Notes: generated by a model not told the origin, from the letters alone. 64,000 bases of DNA from Trichopria drosophilae (GCA_030407085.1 CM059583.1:89348001-89412000); one strand, 5' to 3'. Numbered from the stretch's first letter, positions 9,545 through 20,970 are shown. Program-made: numbers and translations.

Positions 9545-12500
9545 AGGTAGTACCGTCCCCTTACGCGGAATAGTGTCGCTTATAATTTGTGTAGATGACG
9601 ACACGAGAAGGATGGATATCCGAGTAGCACCGTTAAGTTATTCATGTGTGTTAGGTATTGATTTTTTGAGATTATTTGGAATAACCGTTGATTATGAAAA
9701 TGGAATATGGAACAGTCATAATGGTCCTTATAGAAAGTTTGGTAACAGTTCGTTATCGGTAACCGCGCAGGCCGTGTCAGATTGTGTAGGTCTAGCAGAA
9801 CCGTCCCGAAAAGCAGGTAGACGTTTAGAGTCCCTCTTAAGTAATATTATTCCACAGCGAGAGTCCCCGGTGTTGAGTAGAACGCATCTCACTCAACATG
9901 TTATCAATGTACAAGGGCATCCGCCAATAAGGCAAAAATCCAGAATGTTATCACCATTCATGTTGAAGATTGCCCAAACCGAGGTGGATAAAATGCTGAG
10001 TGAAGATGTAATTGAAAGATCGAAAAGTCCATGGATGAGTAATCCGGTAATCGTCCCCAAGGCAGGAGGAAAACATAGATTCTGCATAGATTATCGAGAT
10101 GTGAACAAAATCTCATTAAAAGATGCGTACCCTATTCCAAACATGGAACGTATATTATCGGCAATGCGTCGTGCCCGTTGTGTATCGAAATTGGATCTAA
10201 GTCAAGCCTACTTTCAAGTACCTGTGGAACCGCAGAGTCGACCGATAACCGCTTTTGCTGTCCCCGGAAGAGGCTTATTCCACTTTAAGAGAATGCCTTT
10301 CGGACTTACTAACGCCCCAGCTACATTCCAAAGGTTGATGGATAGATTAATTGATCCTGCTTGGGAACCGCACATCTTTGCTTATTTGGATGATGTAATA
10401 ATCGCTACAGAAACTGAGGAAGAACATTTTAGATTTTTGGAGATTGTAATACGTACCCTGGTAGCAGCAGGGTTAGATATTAATCGGGAAAAGAGTGAAT
10501 TTTTCTGCACGGAAGTTAAATACCTCGGGTATATAATAGGGAAAGACGTGCTGAAAGCGGACCAAGAGAAAATTTCTCCTATTTTGAACTATCCTCCGCC
10601 TAAGAATGTAAAACAATTACGTCGATTCCTGGGAATGGTGGGATGGTATTCCCGTTTTCTACCAGAACTGTCACAAGATCGAGTTCCATTGACTCAACTG
10701 CTTACGAAAAATGCACCTTGGCAGTGGGGAGTTGAGCAACAGCAGGCTTTCGATACCCTGCGATATTCCTTGACTCGTACTCCTGTTCTGGTACGCCCTG
10801 ATTTTGATTTACCATTTACTGTCCAGACCGACGCCAGCGACGTGGCGATTGGTGCTGTGTTGACGCAGAAAATCGACGGATTCGAACACCCCATAGTGTA
10901 CGTTAGTAGAGTATTAACCGCACCCGAGCGGAAATATACTGTAACGGAACGTGAATGTCTAGCGGTCATATGGGCTGTAAAGAAATTTCGGCCCTACATA
11001 GAGGGAACTTCGTTTAGTGTAATTACGGATCATAGTAGCTTGCAATGGTTACGGAATTTGAAAGATCCTACGGGTAGATTGGCTCGGTGGGCATTAGCTT
11101 TGCAAGCATATAAAATAGAAATTTTCCATAGGAAAGGAACCCTCCATGTAGTCCCGGATGCATTGTCGAGGATGTACGAGTCCGTTGATGAAGCGCTGTG
11201 TGCAGTAGGTGATTCAGTAGATCCGTGGTATACGAATAAGATGAGTAATATGCGAGAATTCCCTTGTAAATACCCCAATTGGAAAATTGTTGAGGATAAG
11301 ATTTATTACCATCGTCCTCATCCAGTAATAGAACCGGCTGTGGAAGATTTGGACGCATGGAAATTAGTTTTGCCGTCAGAAGCCCGTGGTATAGCCATCC
11401 AAGATGCCCATGATAATCCCCAATCTGGACACTTAGGGGTGGACAAAACTTACCAAAGATTAATCCAGGATTTCTTCTGGCCTGGCATTTTCCAAGATGT
11501 GGCCAAATATGTGGCCCGGTGTCCAGAATGCCAGCGCCAAAAGGTATCACAACGACCTCCAGTCGGCTTAATGAGAGAGCGAACGACTGAATACCCATGG
11601 AGTACCATAGCCGCGGATGTTATGGGTCCCTTTCCCCCCAGTAAACGGCAAAATCAATATGTAGTTGTATTCCAGGACCTATTTACTAAGTTTGTAGAGG
11701 CAAAGGCCTTACGAGTAGCTAATGGGAAAACCATATCAGATGCTTTAGATGTTTTAATCGTTAATAGATGGGGTTGTCCGCAATATTTTGTACCTGATAA
11801 CGGAAAAGAGTTTGAGAATAATTATTTGGACAAACATTTAAGAGAACTAGGTATTTCAAAAGTCCCTACTCCTCCGTATCACCCCCAGGCTAATCCTGTG
11901 GAACGGGCCAACCGTACGATGAAAACAATGATTTCCTCTTTTGTGGGATTGGACCATCGTGACTGGGACATTCATTTAAATGAATTTTGTTTTGCAATGA
12001 ACACCTCAACCCAGTCGTCTACACAAATGACCCCAGCATTTTTAAATTTTGGTCGTAATCCCCGCCCAGCGCGTAGTATCCGCAATCAAGATTGCATTAT
12101 CCCGAATCCAAATGACCCCAATGCATGGAGAGACCGCATGAAGCGATTACCATTAATCCATGATTGGGTGAGAAAGAACTTGGAACAAGCATCTCGCAGA
12201 CAAGCCCAATACTATAATCGAAATAGAGCAGATGTACGATTTAAGGTAAACGATTTAGTAATGAGACGAACTCGAGTGCTATCATCGGGAGCACAATACT
12301 TTGCGGCCAAGCTTGCCCCAAAGTTTACAGGTCCTTATAGGATAGTAAAGGTATTGTCACCAGTAGTGTATGAAATTGAGGACAATACCAGTAGAAGGAA
12401 TCCTAAGGTTCATATTAAGGATCTCAAGTTGTATATAGCCCCAGAGTTGCCTAACCCGGACACTAGTATGCCAGAAATATCCCTTCCTAAAGTTACTAGT

Positions 12501-12734
12501 CCAGTACCAGATCCATATGAAGATAGACCCGGTCCATCAGGAGTTGGTAATGGAATCCAATCAGGCCTTCCCCCTACTCGAAGACGAGCAGGGCGGCCTA
12601 AAAAGATCGTAGTTGATACCGTTATACATCCCCTACCAAATCCTAATGAAACCGAACCCCGTAGGTACAGCTTGCGTTCGCGCAAACACCGTAATGAGAT
12701 ACGACAAAATAAATGTATAATAGTGATATATTAG
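9486..12734 (+). CDS. G3 Pol: protease C-terminus, RT, RNase H, integrase
   Basis: 1082 residues, open throughout. The protease second block VLGIDFL is at 55-61. RT (about 160-350) has FCIDYRDVNK, FKRMPFGLTNAP and catalytic YLDD at 300-303. RNase H has Asp449 (QTDAS), Glu488 (VTERE), Asp515 (ITDH) and Asp558 (PDALSR). Integrase has His642, His649, Cys679 and Cys682, then Asp711, Asp771 and Glu806 with 34 residues between the last two. A GPY motif is at 949-951. The tail is proline-rich with a basic, AT-hook-like GRPKK. All catalytic residues seen are intact, so this is the best-preserved pol in the window. The ATG at 9486 is not the true start because the frame is entered from the broken protease. 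Confidence 0.93.
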   Translation: MRRCYYLFLREIEEDVRVAEGSTVPLRGIVSLIICVDDDTRRMDIRVAPLSYSCVLGIDFLRLFGITVDYENGIWNSHNGPYRKFGNSSLSVTAQAVSDCVGLAEPSRKAGRRLESLLSNIIPQRESPVLSRTHLTQHVINVQGHPPIRQKSRMLSPFMLKIAQTEVDKMLSEDVIERSKSPWMSNPVIVPKAGGKHRFCIDYRDVNKISLKDAYPIPNMERILSAMRRARCVSKLDLSQAYFQVPVEPQSRPITAFAVPGRGLFHFKRMPFGLTNAPATFQRLMDRLIDPAWEPHIFAYLDDVIIATETEEEHFRFLEIVIRTLVAAGLDINREKSEFFCTEVKYLGYIIGKDVLKADQEKISPILNYPPPKNVKQLRRFLGMVGWYSRFLPELSQDRVPLTQLLTKNAPWQWGVEQQQAFDTLRYSLTRTPVLVRPDFDLPFTVQTDASDVAIGAVLTQKIDGFEHPIVYVSRVLTAPERKYTVTERECLAVIWAVKKFRPYIEGTSFSVITDHSSLQWLRNLKDPTGRLARWALALQAYKIEIFHRKGTLHVVPDALSRMYESVDEALCAVGDSVDPWYTNKMSNMREFPCKYPNWKIVEDKIYYHRPHPVIEPAVEDLDAWKLVLPSEARGIAIQDAHDNPQSGHLGVDKTYQRLIQDFFWPGIFQDVAKYVARCPECQRQKVSQRPPVGLMRERTTEYPWSTIAADVMGPFPPSKRQNQYVVVFQDLFTKFVEAKALRVANGKTISDALDVLIVNRWGCPQYFVPDNGKEFENNYLDKHLRELGISKVPTPPYHPQANPVERANRTMKTMISSFVGLDHRDWDIHLNEFCFAMNTSTQSSTQMTPAFLNFGRNPRPARSIRNQDCIIPNPNDPNAWRDRMKRLPLIHDWVRKNLEQASRRQAQYYNRNRADVRFKVNDLVMRRTRVLSSGAQYFAAKLAPKFTGPYRIVKVLSPVVYEIEDNTSRRNPKVHIKDLKLYIAPELPNPDTSMPEISLPKVTSPVPDPYEDRPGPSGVGNGIQSGLPPTRRRAGRPKKIVVDTVIHPLPNPNETEPRRYSLRSRKHRNEIRQNKCIIVIY

Positions 12735-12785
12735 GTATCATGGTGAATATAGTTGTAAGTATCATGTCTCGTGTTGAAGGTAACC

Positions 12786-14051
12786 ATGCCTTTGGGACGC
12801 AGCAGGAGAATAGGACCCAGCAATAGATGGTCCGCAGATCGACCGGAGTACAGAGCTCCTTATTGGAAAGGAGAGCTCCATCGTCCCCGGGTGGAAAGAT
12901 TGGCCACCGAACCATTTTTTGTCCCTAGGACCTATCCTGAACCTGAGGTGGATCCTACCTCTCTATTTGATTTTCCCCCGCCTAGGAAATCCCAATGTCC
13001 CCTGCCTCCTTCCTATATCCCGGAGGCCTTCCTTCCTATTCTACCCCCTGTAGAGAAGACAGGGGTAAGAAATAACGTGATTGACGTGGAAGAGGAAGAA
13101 TGGGATACCTCTCCTCCTTCATCCCCCCCTCCAGCGATCCCACCGCGACCAAAGAAGAGATACTCTGAGGTGTCTACTTCGCCTATGCGAGGTCCGGACA
13201 CCACAGATATTTTTCGCCCGTCCGACGTGAAACTGCGGCACCCAGGACAACCGTCTGGACCGTTAGTTGGTCTTAAGGGTCCCCCTGGATTGCCTCCACG
13301 TAAGGTGGAAGAATGCGCGAGTGCGGAAAATTGCGCGAAACCCGGATCGCTGCAGGGTCGGATGATGAAGGATTGGACCCCCTTGCCCAGGTTAACAAAG
13401 GAGGCGGAGACTCCAAACGATCGTCCCCATGGTCGTTCTCACGCTCGTCCCCGTGATCGTATTCCGGATTGCTCCGAAAGGCCGAGAGAGGCAAGCCTCA
13501 TGACGGGACGTAGTCGAGGAAGAGCAATTCGTCGGCCGCAGGATCAAACTCTGGAACGCCCTGGCATCCCGCGTGCTGGAGAGGGATATACCCCTGTCGT
13601 CGCGTGGTTGCTGGAGCTTTCCCGAGGTCCGGTCCCAAATCAGCCACTGACCCCTACTCCAAATCGTGGAAACGGTTGTGCCCATACTAGTGAGGGCGGT
13701 CGTCCCTGGGATCGCTCCACTAGTCAAATAAATTATAACTTAAGGGAGCAACAAAGAGATCGGGAATCAAGGAGGGGCGGACAGGCTGTTGATGGCTGCC
13801 GAGGTCGGAAAGGAAAACCCCGGAATGAGCGGTCTCGAAGTCGTCATCGGCGGGCACCATCGGCTACTCCTGTCCCTTCTTTGATGTCCCTTAACATCCC
13901 TGCACCTGTATCGGTCACTCTGAGCCCGGTAACAGCCCCCAGCACCCCGAGAATTCCAATCATAGTGGACAAAAGCCAGTGGAAGTGTCGGCGGTGTAAG
14001 CAGCCCGGACATTTAGTCAAAGGGTGCTTGCAGCGTCGAACCCGACATTGA
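12786..14051 (+). CDS. G3 third ORF: Pro/Arg-rich protein ending in a CCHC zinc knuckle
   Basis: 421 residues from the ATG at 12786 (the frame is open from 12771), starting about 50 bp after the pol stop. The N-terminal third is rich in Pro with acidic patches, the middle is rich in Arg, Pro and Gly, and several RSR/RGR patches precede the C-terminus. The end has a single knuckle CRRCKQPGHLVKGC. There is no signal peptide, membrane segment or cleavage site, so it is not a normal Env. The knuckle is gag-like, but gag's own two knuckles are upstream at 9170. It could be an RNA-binding accessory protein. I do not recognise the family. The reading frame is intact, which suggests recent selection or recent insertion. 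Confidence 0.7.
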   Translation: MPLGRSRRIGPSNRWSADRPEYRAPYWKGELHRPRVERLATEPFFVPRTYPEPEVDPTSLFDFPPPRKSQCPLPPSYIPEAFLPILPPVEKTGVRNNVIDVEEEEWDTSPPSSPPPAIPPRPKKRYSEVSTSPMRGPDTTDIFRPSDVKLRHPGQPSGPLVGLKGPPGLPPRKVEECASAENCAKPGSLQGRMMKDWTPLPRLTKEAETPNDRPHGRSHARPRDRIPDCSERPREASLMTGRSRGRAIRRPQDQTLERPGIPRAGEGYTPVVAWLLELSRGPVPNQPLTPTPNRGNGCAHTSEGGRPWDRSTSQINYNLREQQRDRESRRGGQAVDGCRGRKGKPRNERSRSRHRRAPSATPVPSLMSLNIPAPVSVTLSPVTAPSTPRIPIIVDKSQWKCRRCKQPGHLVKGCLQRRTRH

Positions 14052-14434
14052 ACCCTGTCCTAATCTAATCTTGGTCGTAGCCGTTTTCTTTGGCATTACC
14101 CTTTTCTGTTTTGTATGATACTGGATCAAGATTAGACTTCCCATATATTTTTAATTTTTTTTTTTTGGTCCCTTCTATTTAGTTACACTTACACAAATCA
14201 AAAAGTCTAAATCATGGAATGGTAGTTAAGTAAAAAAGTAATCCTTCAATCCTTCGGCTTAACCCTAATACCTTTATGCTCCTATATGTAAGGTATTGGT
14301 CGGTAGTCGTCGTGAGGAAACCCTATCGTGAAATCAAGAGGAACTGAAACTGTAAGTAAGAATGATATATGTATTAAGTTTGTATAGTATGACACTGCGA
14401 CAATTTTATTATTATGAAAAATGTACTTTTGTCA

Positions 14435-14446
14435 GGTCCGGGGGAG
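14435..14446 (+). promoter_or_regulatory. G3 candidate polypurine tract
   Basis: GGTCCGGGGGAG lies just before the TGTAACAC that begins the candidate 3' LTR. Not a pure purine run, so tentative. Confidence 0.45.
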
Positions 14447-14448
14447 TT

Positions 14449-14700
14449 TGTAACACGAAGTTACAACATCCACACACAATCCTCACTTGTCGACATTGGT
14501 GTCTCGCCTTATAAAAATTTCACCAAGCATTATGTATCTCTGTAAAAATAATTGCGATTAATATTATAATATTATTATAATTAGTAAATAAGGATTTATA
14601 TTACTTTATTGCGAAGCCTGGAGTTGACGTCCCTAAGTCCTCCCATGGCTAGTGGTCATGTCCGGGCCCAGTCTGGATCCTGGCGTGAACCTGGAATGTA
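14449..14700 (+). repeat. G3 candidate 3' LTR, right end unresolved
   Basis: Starts TGTAACACGAAGTTACA, follows a purine-rich tract, and contains a TATAAAAA box at 14510-14517. No second copy in the window allows the ends to be fixed; the end given is nominal. Confidence 0.45.
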
Positions 14701-16054
14701 AACAAAGAGGAATCCACAAAGAAAATAGTTCTTATTAAAAGTATTTACAAAACCAATACTCACCGTGATCCGGATGACAGCTATCAAGAGGTCGTTCCCC
14801 AGGAGGTTCCACTGGTCGCGTTCCGTGTTGGTATTCACGTGAACCCAACGTAAACACGATAACAGTGCGAATCAGCACTTCAAACAAACACTCGCGAAAA
14901 TCTCACAATCGTAATACATCCATTTGACGATGACATGTCAACATCGTCGCCATATTTGACACTGACTCGTGCGCATATATTACGCGCAGCATTCCGCCGT
15001 TCCGGCTAGTCAGTAGCGGTATTGCCTCTCTCCATGCGTATCAGGCATCCCTGTCCCACGCCTTGTGTATGGCATCGCCGACCTTTGTCGCACGCATGCG
15101 CAACGTGGTGAACAAGGGAGTGCAAACTCTGCGATGATAGTCGCTCACGCACGCGCAATATGGAGAGAGGAAGGTTAATTGTAACTGGGAGCGAACCTGA
15201 TTGGTACTCCCAACCATCCAGTGCTACCAAACTTGGGAATGTTCGATTACCGTCCCTAGGCTGTCATAAAGTTGACTTTTTATTATTAATGTTGGTAATT
15301 GTTCCCCCTTTGTTTTCCTTATGTTTCCCGGTTCACGCAAGGTGGCGCAGAATTACCGGACATGACCAAAAACTCGAAGAAGAAGCTGCCATTTTGGTCA
15401 CTCTTCCCTTGGACTGCGATTACAACGTGCGAACATTTGTATTCCGTTCTTTCTTTTTTTCTGAATAGTGTTAAGAGGCCATCGGGTGTTACCCCCTACA
15501 GTGCGAACATCTATAAAAAACTGCGATACAGGTACTGTGCACAGTGCGCGTTTTTTGTTCCATATGAATTTAATGAAACCCTTCTTTATACAATTACAAT
15601 TCTCTTTTTCGTTTCCCTCGTGACAAACGGTCGACCCCGAGATCGTGGTAAATTAATTGTAACCAATCTAAATTAATAATCAAAAAGTATTTTCACAAAT
15701 CGATAGTGTTTATTTATTGAATATTATTTTTCCTTTTTTTTTCTTAATCCTTAAGAATATACCAGAGTTCGCGTTTCGTCCGAACTCAACGGTTATAATA
15801 TATGTAAGAATTTTCAATTTTGACAGACATTCAGCTTAATTAAGAATAACAAAAATATGGTTATACCTGTAGCTATGCCCTGTTTGATTATATCGGCAAT
15901 CTTTTTCCTTTCTTTTTATACAAATCAGGAATAAGCGTTCTGGAAAACGTTGTTCTGCTTGGTAGCCGATAACGAGGTTCCAGAACTGTTTTTTTTTTAT
16001 ATTCCGGCCTTTTCTGCCCTCTGAAGCTAATTGGCCCTTATACCGACTGTACAA
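14701..16054. other. Unassigned intergenic sequence
   Basis: No coding region or repeat family recognised. A GC-richer part (about 14800-15160, many CpGs) is followed by AT-rich sequence. Short open frames here are not family-like. Confidence 0.4.
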
Positions 16055-17790
16055 GGACCGCCCCCGCAGGGGACTTGTGGAAGAGAGCGGAGCGGGTTAT
16101 CTCCGTCCACAATTTTATTGTGGAAGAGTGAGGGGTCGAAGTGCCCGAGCTCGAAGAGGAGCAATGCTTTTGAAAGATCCGCTTCTCTTAGCAAGTTTTG
16201 AGAATTGACGACCTCACGGACCCGATCGTTCGGCTGGTCTGTGCCGACGAATGCCTGATCGTGAAACGACTCGAGAGACCCACCGTACTGGGGAGCTAGG
16301 GTGCGGTGTCAAGCCCCTGCCGGCGGGTTCCACACGGGGGAGCGCTACGGCGTGCCGTGTCCGTGCAGGCAGTAACCGCAGAAAGGGTTGGCCTCTAGCG
16401 GGCCGTGGCGACGTTAGAAAGGTTCTCTGAACCAACAGAAGCATCAAGGCAGGCAGCTTGTTGCTAATAAATGTGGTAGCTGACTTGTTGTATATCTTTT
16501 TTAAGTGTGCACAACCAGCGGTGCTGGCGCATCACTAAAATTTGGCCCCATTCCCCCATGGGGGGGGGGGGTGTTTTAAACCCGAACGGGAGGCAAGACA
16601 CCTTAAATAACTGCACTCAGGTGTACAAGGACCGGCTCCGCAGGGGACTTGTGGAAGAGAGCGGAGCGGGTTATCTCCGTCCACAATTTAAGTGTGGAAG
16701 AGTGAGGGGTCGAAGTGCCCGAGCTCGGAGAGGAGCAATGCTTTTGAAAGATCCGCTTCTCTTAGCAAGTTTTGAGAATTGACGACCTCACGGACCCGAT
16801 CGTTCGGCTGGTCTGTGCCGACGAATGCCTGATCGTGAAACGACTCGAGAGACCCACCGTACTGGGGAGCTAGGGTGCGGTGTCAAGCCCCTGCCGGCGG
16901 GTTCCACACGGGGGAGCGCTACGGCGTGCCGTGTCCGTGCAGGCAGTAACCGCAGAAAGGGTTGACCTCTAGCGGCCCGTGGCGACGTTAGAAAGGTTCT
17001 CTGAACCAACAGAAGCATCAAGGCAGGCAGCTTGTTGCTAATAAATGTGGTAGCTGACTTGTTGTATATCTTTTTTAAGTGTGCACAACCAGCGGTGCTG
17101 GCGCATCACTAAAATTTGGCCCCATTCCCCCATGGGGGGGGGGGGGTGTTTTAAACCCGAACGGGAGGGAAGACACCTTAAATAACTGCACTCAGGTGTA
17201 CAAGGACCGGCCCCGCAGGGGACTTGTGGAAGAGAGCGGAGCGGGTTATCTCCGTCCACAATTTAAGTGTGGAAGAGTGAGGGGTCGAAGTGCCCGAGCT
17301 CGAAGAGGAGCAATGCTTTTGAAAGATCCGCTTCTCTTAGCAAGTTTTGAGAATTGACGACCTCACGGACCCGATCGTTCGGCTGGTCTGTGCCGACGAA
17401 TGCCTGATCGTGAAACGACTCGAGAGACCCACCGTACTGGAGAGCTAGGGTGCGGTGTCAAGCCCCTGCCGGCGGGTTCCACACGGGGGAGCGCTACGGC
17501 GTGCCGTGTCCGTGCAGGCAGTAACCGCAGAAAGGGTTGGCCTCTAGCGGGCCGTGGCAACGTTAGAAAGGTTCTCTGAACCAACAGAAGCATCAAGGCA
17601 GGCAGCTTGTTGCTAATAAATGTGGTAGCTGACTTGTTGTATATCTTTTTTAAGTGTGCACAACCAGCGGTGCTGGCGCATCACTAAAATTTGGCCCCAT
17701 TCCCCCATGGGGGGGGGGGGTGCCTTAAACCCGCAAGGGAGGCAAGACACCTTAAATAACCTACACTCAAGTGTACAAGGACCGGACGAC
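16055..17790. repeat. Tandem repeat, 575-bp unit, about 3 copies
   Basis: The landmark GTGTGCACAACCAGCGGTGC occurs at 16505, 17080 and 17655, giving an exact 575-bp period twice. Two full units are flanked by a partial unit on each side. Units are GC-rich, differ by only a few substitutions, and contain a G-run of 12 or 13 that varies between copies. Open frames of 77-92 codons recur on both strands in each unit, but nothing in them resembles a protein family. They are probably a by-product of GC content. Confidence 0.93.
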
Positions 17791-18079
17791 CTAGGGCCCT
17801 GTAGTCAGAACGCCCGGCCCTGACGGCCCTGGCTGACCCCGTAGTCGAAAGTCAACCAGGCGGATTTTGTGATTCGACGATCTAGCCTTGTAGTCAAAAT
17901 TACGAAAACCGGAATCAAACCCCGGCCGCCAGAGTCTCTGTACGTCGGTATAGCGAGAGCTGCAGATCGACTTTAGATGGCACCATACGCACATTTGTCG
18001 AGGATGTAGGAAATTGCAGAAAACCCTCATCAAGTACAGCAGCGGCCATGAGTCGATGCCCACCTTGTAAACAACGCAA
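17791..18079. other. Unassigned; three GTAGTC-containing segments
   Basis: GC-rich near the tandem repeat. The motif GTAGTC recurs at about 17810, 17850 and 17890. A B-box-like GGTTTGATTCC (minus strand, near 17910) raises the possibility of a tRNA-derived element, but no A box or tRNA fold was found. Confidence 0.3.
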
Positions 18080-18395
18080 CTAAACGTAAACTTGATTCAC
18101 GTTTCGAAACTCTTTGTCTTCTACAATACTGTAGGGCTGTAAATCGCATGCTATCATTTGTGTAATTGCTTTCGTTAGATTTTTTGCTCGTGAAGAATCT
18201 GCGTTTAATACCCTCTGCTTCTCAAAGCCGACTTCCAATTGTGACTGCGTTCGATCAACTTTTGCAATATTATCGCGTTTTGTCATAAACTCCATAGCAA
18301 TCTGGGGATGCTTATTTAAATGCCGCATTCGAGCGGTTGTACTTCCGTTTTTGGTTTTTAATTTTTCTTTGCAACTCTGGCATTGTGTGTCTGTA
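18080..18395 (-). pseudogene. BED-finger/hAT-type protein fragment (second half of finger and N-terminal hAT region)
   Basis: On the minus strand CQSC is followed 20-odd residues later by HLNKH, the metal ligands of the C-terminal half of a BED zinc finger. ITQMIACDLQPYSIVEDKEF then matches the conserved start of hAT-type transposases and ZBED proteins. A candidate splice acceptor (ttatacag) stands directly upstream near 18391. The frame ends shortly after FRN, where hAT proteins normally continue, so the rest is deleted or on another exon. The missing first half of the finger may be at 33065-33231. Confidence 0.75.
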
Positions 18396-18399
18396 TAAC

Positions 18400-19055
18400 A
18401 ATCGATGAATTAAAAAAGAAATTATTCAAATATTTTAAAAATGTTTTGAGGTGATACTGAATTTCATTAAGAGAGAGAAAAGAGAGGGGGTTCTAAAGCC
18501 AAAAGAAGGTAAAATAGTGATCGAAAACTTAATTTTGTAGTGACGAGCTTGAAATTTAAAATAGACTTTAGAAACTTTTAACCGTCAATCGTAACCTAAA
18601 AAGTTAAATCAAACATTTTTTGTTGTGTATATAAAATATTGGTCTCTACTAAGGTATTACGTATTATAAGAAATCGAAAAACAAATTTCTGAAAAATCGA
18701 TTGAGAATTGTCACATCTTAATACCACAAGAGCTTCAAAATTCTCGTGAAATTTTCGATAAGTTCGTTGTAAACAAACCAAGCAATCAAGTTTGCCATGT
18801 TTCAAAATTACGGACGCAAAGCGCGAGTGCTTGTTCTGGAAAATTTGATGACTTTAGTTGAATATAGGTAACTAGAGGAATACTAGAAATACTAGAGGAA
18901 TACACGATTAATTTGGAGCTCCAGTCGAATTCGGGGGATTTATTATCCAAATTTCGGACAAGAAATTGAAATATGTCAAAATCAATGAGGGGTTAACTAA
19001 TGTATAGGGAACATGAAAAATTACCGGCGGAGTTGTCAAAAACACCACTTAAATT
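18400..19055. other. AT-rich sequence, nothing recognised
   Basis: No family-like frame or clear repeat; the short minus-strand frame at 18596-18805 has no support. Confidence 0.4.
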
Positions 19056-19400
19056 TCGTATAGGCTATAGAGCATTTTCAGTTCTACTACCGACCCTAAA
19101 AAAATGTCAAATTCCGGGTGCACAATAGAACCACGTAAACAATGCATTTCTTATGAGAAATATGCAATTGAAGTTGTTATTTCTTAAATAAGGTCGTGAA
19201 AAATAAAAACTAATTTTCAAGTAACATTATGGCGGAAAGCTTTATTAAGTTATTTAACACGATGGCAATATTTAAGAAATAAACTTCAACCCCTATCGAT
19301 CACGTGGTTTTGTTGTACCCCCAGAATTCGTGCTTGATGATTGGTGCGAGTCAATGTTTTCAGGTTTGGTAGTGGAACCGAAAATGCTCTATAGAAAATA
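19056..19400. repeat. Imperfect inverted repeat, MITE-like
   Basis: CTATAGAGCATTTTCAGTTC near 19070 is mirrored by the complement of a segment near 19360-19392. Further in, ACCACGT and TATTTCTTAAATA blocks also pair. Arms are about 130-150 bp with many mismatches. No transposase. Confidence 0.55.
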
Positions 19401-19821
19401 TCAACGAAAGCTCCAATTCTATTAGCTAAAATTTTAATGCGATAAATAATCAGAGAAAAACTGCAACAAAAACAGTCTCTCGTTTTATATATGTCATTTA
19501 TTTTTAACATGGTAGCATAGCGTGGTTTCTCTTTACAAAGGTAGGTAAGTAAAAGTAAAAAGTGTTTGCTCGGTTAAATACTTGTGTGTAGCCATTTTGG
19601 TTAGGAAGTGTTTCTTTTCCCTACTTGTCAGGGATTCAACTTGTTGGTGGTCTGGAAGTTTATTAAAGAGTTACACTTGAAAAATATGTGTCAAATCATA
19701 AAGTTGATTTTATGACGTGTAAAATGAATGATTGCACTCAGAACATCGAAATTATTTAAGAAGAGTATTTTTAAAGAATTTGAAAAACGTGTTGTGCGTT
19801 ATTAAAGTATTAGAAAGCTAG

Positions 19822-20558
19822 ATGACGGATGACATGAAATTCACGTTACTTATTTTTAATGGCACAAATTATGGTATATGGAAAAAGAGATTATCAATGT
19901 TTTTGAGGTTGACAAAATGTGCAGAAACTATTAAACAAGGAACGAAAGGTGAAAACGAACAACAAGCTACTTGGGAAGAAAAAGACTTAAAAGCAATGAA
20001 TTATATATGCAGTGCATTGACTGAAGATCATTTTAAAATAGTACACGAAGAAACGAGTTCGTATAACATAATTAGAAAGTTGGATAAAACATATTTGAGA
20101 GAATCGACTGCGCTACAAGTATGTGTGAGAAATAAATTAGATAAACTGAAATTAAGTGATTACGATAACTCATGTGACTTTTTGATTGAATTTGAAAAAA
20201 TTATTGGTGAATTGAAAAATGCAGGAGCGACTGTGAATCAAAAAGAAAAAGTAAATTATTTGCTAAGAACTTTACCACCACCTTTAGAACATATCGGTGA
20301 TTTGATTGATGTGTTAAAAGAAGAAGATCAAACAGTGGAATATGTGAAAAATAAAATTAAAATGTATGTTGTGAAAGAGCAGACAGACAAAAGTAAATAG
20401 AAAAGTGAAAATTCGAGTGTTTTCAAAACAGAAAAGAAGAAAGACAAAAACTGTTTTAAGTGTGGAAAGCCAGGACATTATCAAAACCAGTGTGGGTATA
20501 ATAACCTAAATCAAAATCAAAATTCGTCAAAGGATCTTGGAGAGGCAACTACAATGTA
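19822..20558 (+). pseudogene. Copia-type gag with zinc knuckle, one premature stop
   Basis: 192 residues from ATG 19822 match the Copia Gag (UBN2-type) plan: FNGTNYGIWKKRL near the start, then LLRTLPPPLEHIGDLID. The TAG at 20398-20400 ends the ORF, but the same frame continues into a basic stretch and the knuckle CFKCGKPGHYQNQC (about 20449-20490). One nonsense mutation therefore separates Gag from its nucleocapsid. RG-rich sequence follows at 20575-20660. Confidence 0.88.
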
Positions 20559-20769
20559 AACAGAGAAAGAGGTTACCAACAGCGAGGAGGCGGGCGTGGT
20601 TTACTTAACAGTCAACAGCAGCAAAATTTCCACAACAGAGGCGGAGGCAGAGCACATCGTGCTCCCAGTAGCTACCAACAGTGGCAGAATCATCAACATT
20701 GGGAACAGCAGAGTAATCAAGATAATAGTGCGAATTATGGGAGTAGCGATTATGTAAAGTCAAAATGTA

Positions 20770-20970
20770 AATAAAGATTTATTCTGTACGATTGTGGATA
20801 ATAATGTAAGTTTGAATAATCATAAAATTAATATTATTAATTGTGAAGCAAATAATTGTACTAATGAAATTGAATGGATTTTGGATAGTGGTTGCATTGA
20901 TCATATTGTTAACAATTTAAATTACTTTTATGAATTTATTGATTTAAAAAATCCAATCAATGTCAAGATA
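20770..20970 (+). pseudogene. Copia-type protease, cut by an insertion
   Basis: The Copia protease motif EWILDSGCIDHI is present, followed by the usual FYEFIDLKNP region. The protein is interrupted at about 20970 by (TA)-rich sequence and a mariner-type element. The expected continuation (a YYVEKMDKNLMSFGKI segment) is found 11 kb away at 32010, see that entry. Confidence 0.82.

Larger units (their letters stand above)
8934..14700 (+). mobile_element. Gypsy-type LTR retrotransposon G3, 5' part missing or decayed
   Basis: Gag zinc knuckles, protease, RT, RNase H, integrase and a third ORF follow each other on the plus strand, then a purine-rich tract and a candidate LTR. Only the 3' part of gag is recognisable and no 5' LTR was found. 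The RT/integrase flavour differs from G1 and G2. The right end is approximate. Confidence 0.85.

Noticed and set aside
16214..17596. Recurrent 77-92-codon ORFs in the 575-bp repeats
   Set aside because: Open on both strands because of GC content; no ATG context or family match.
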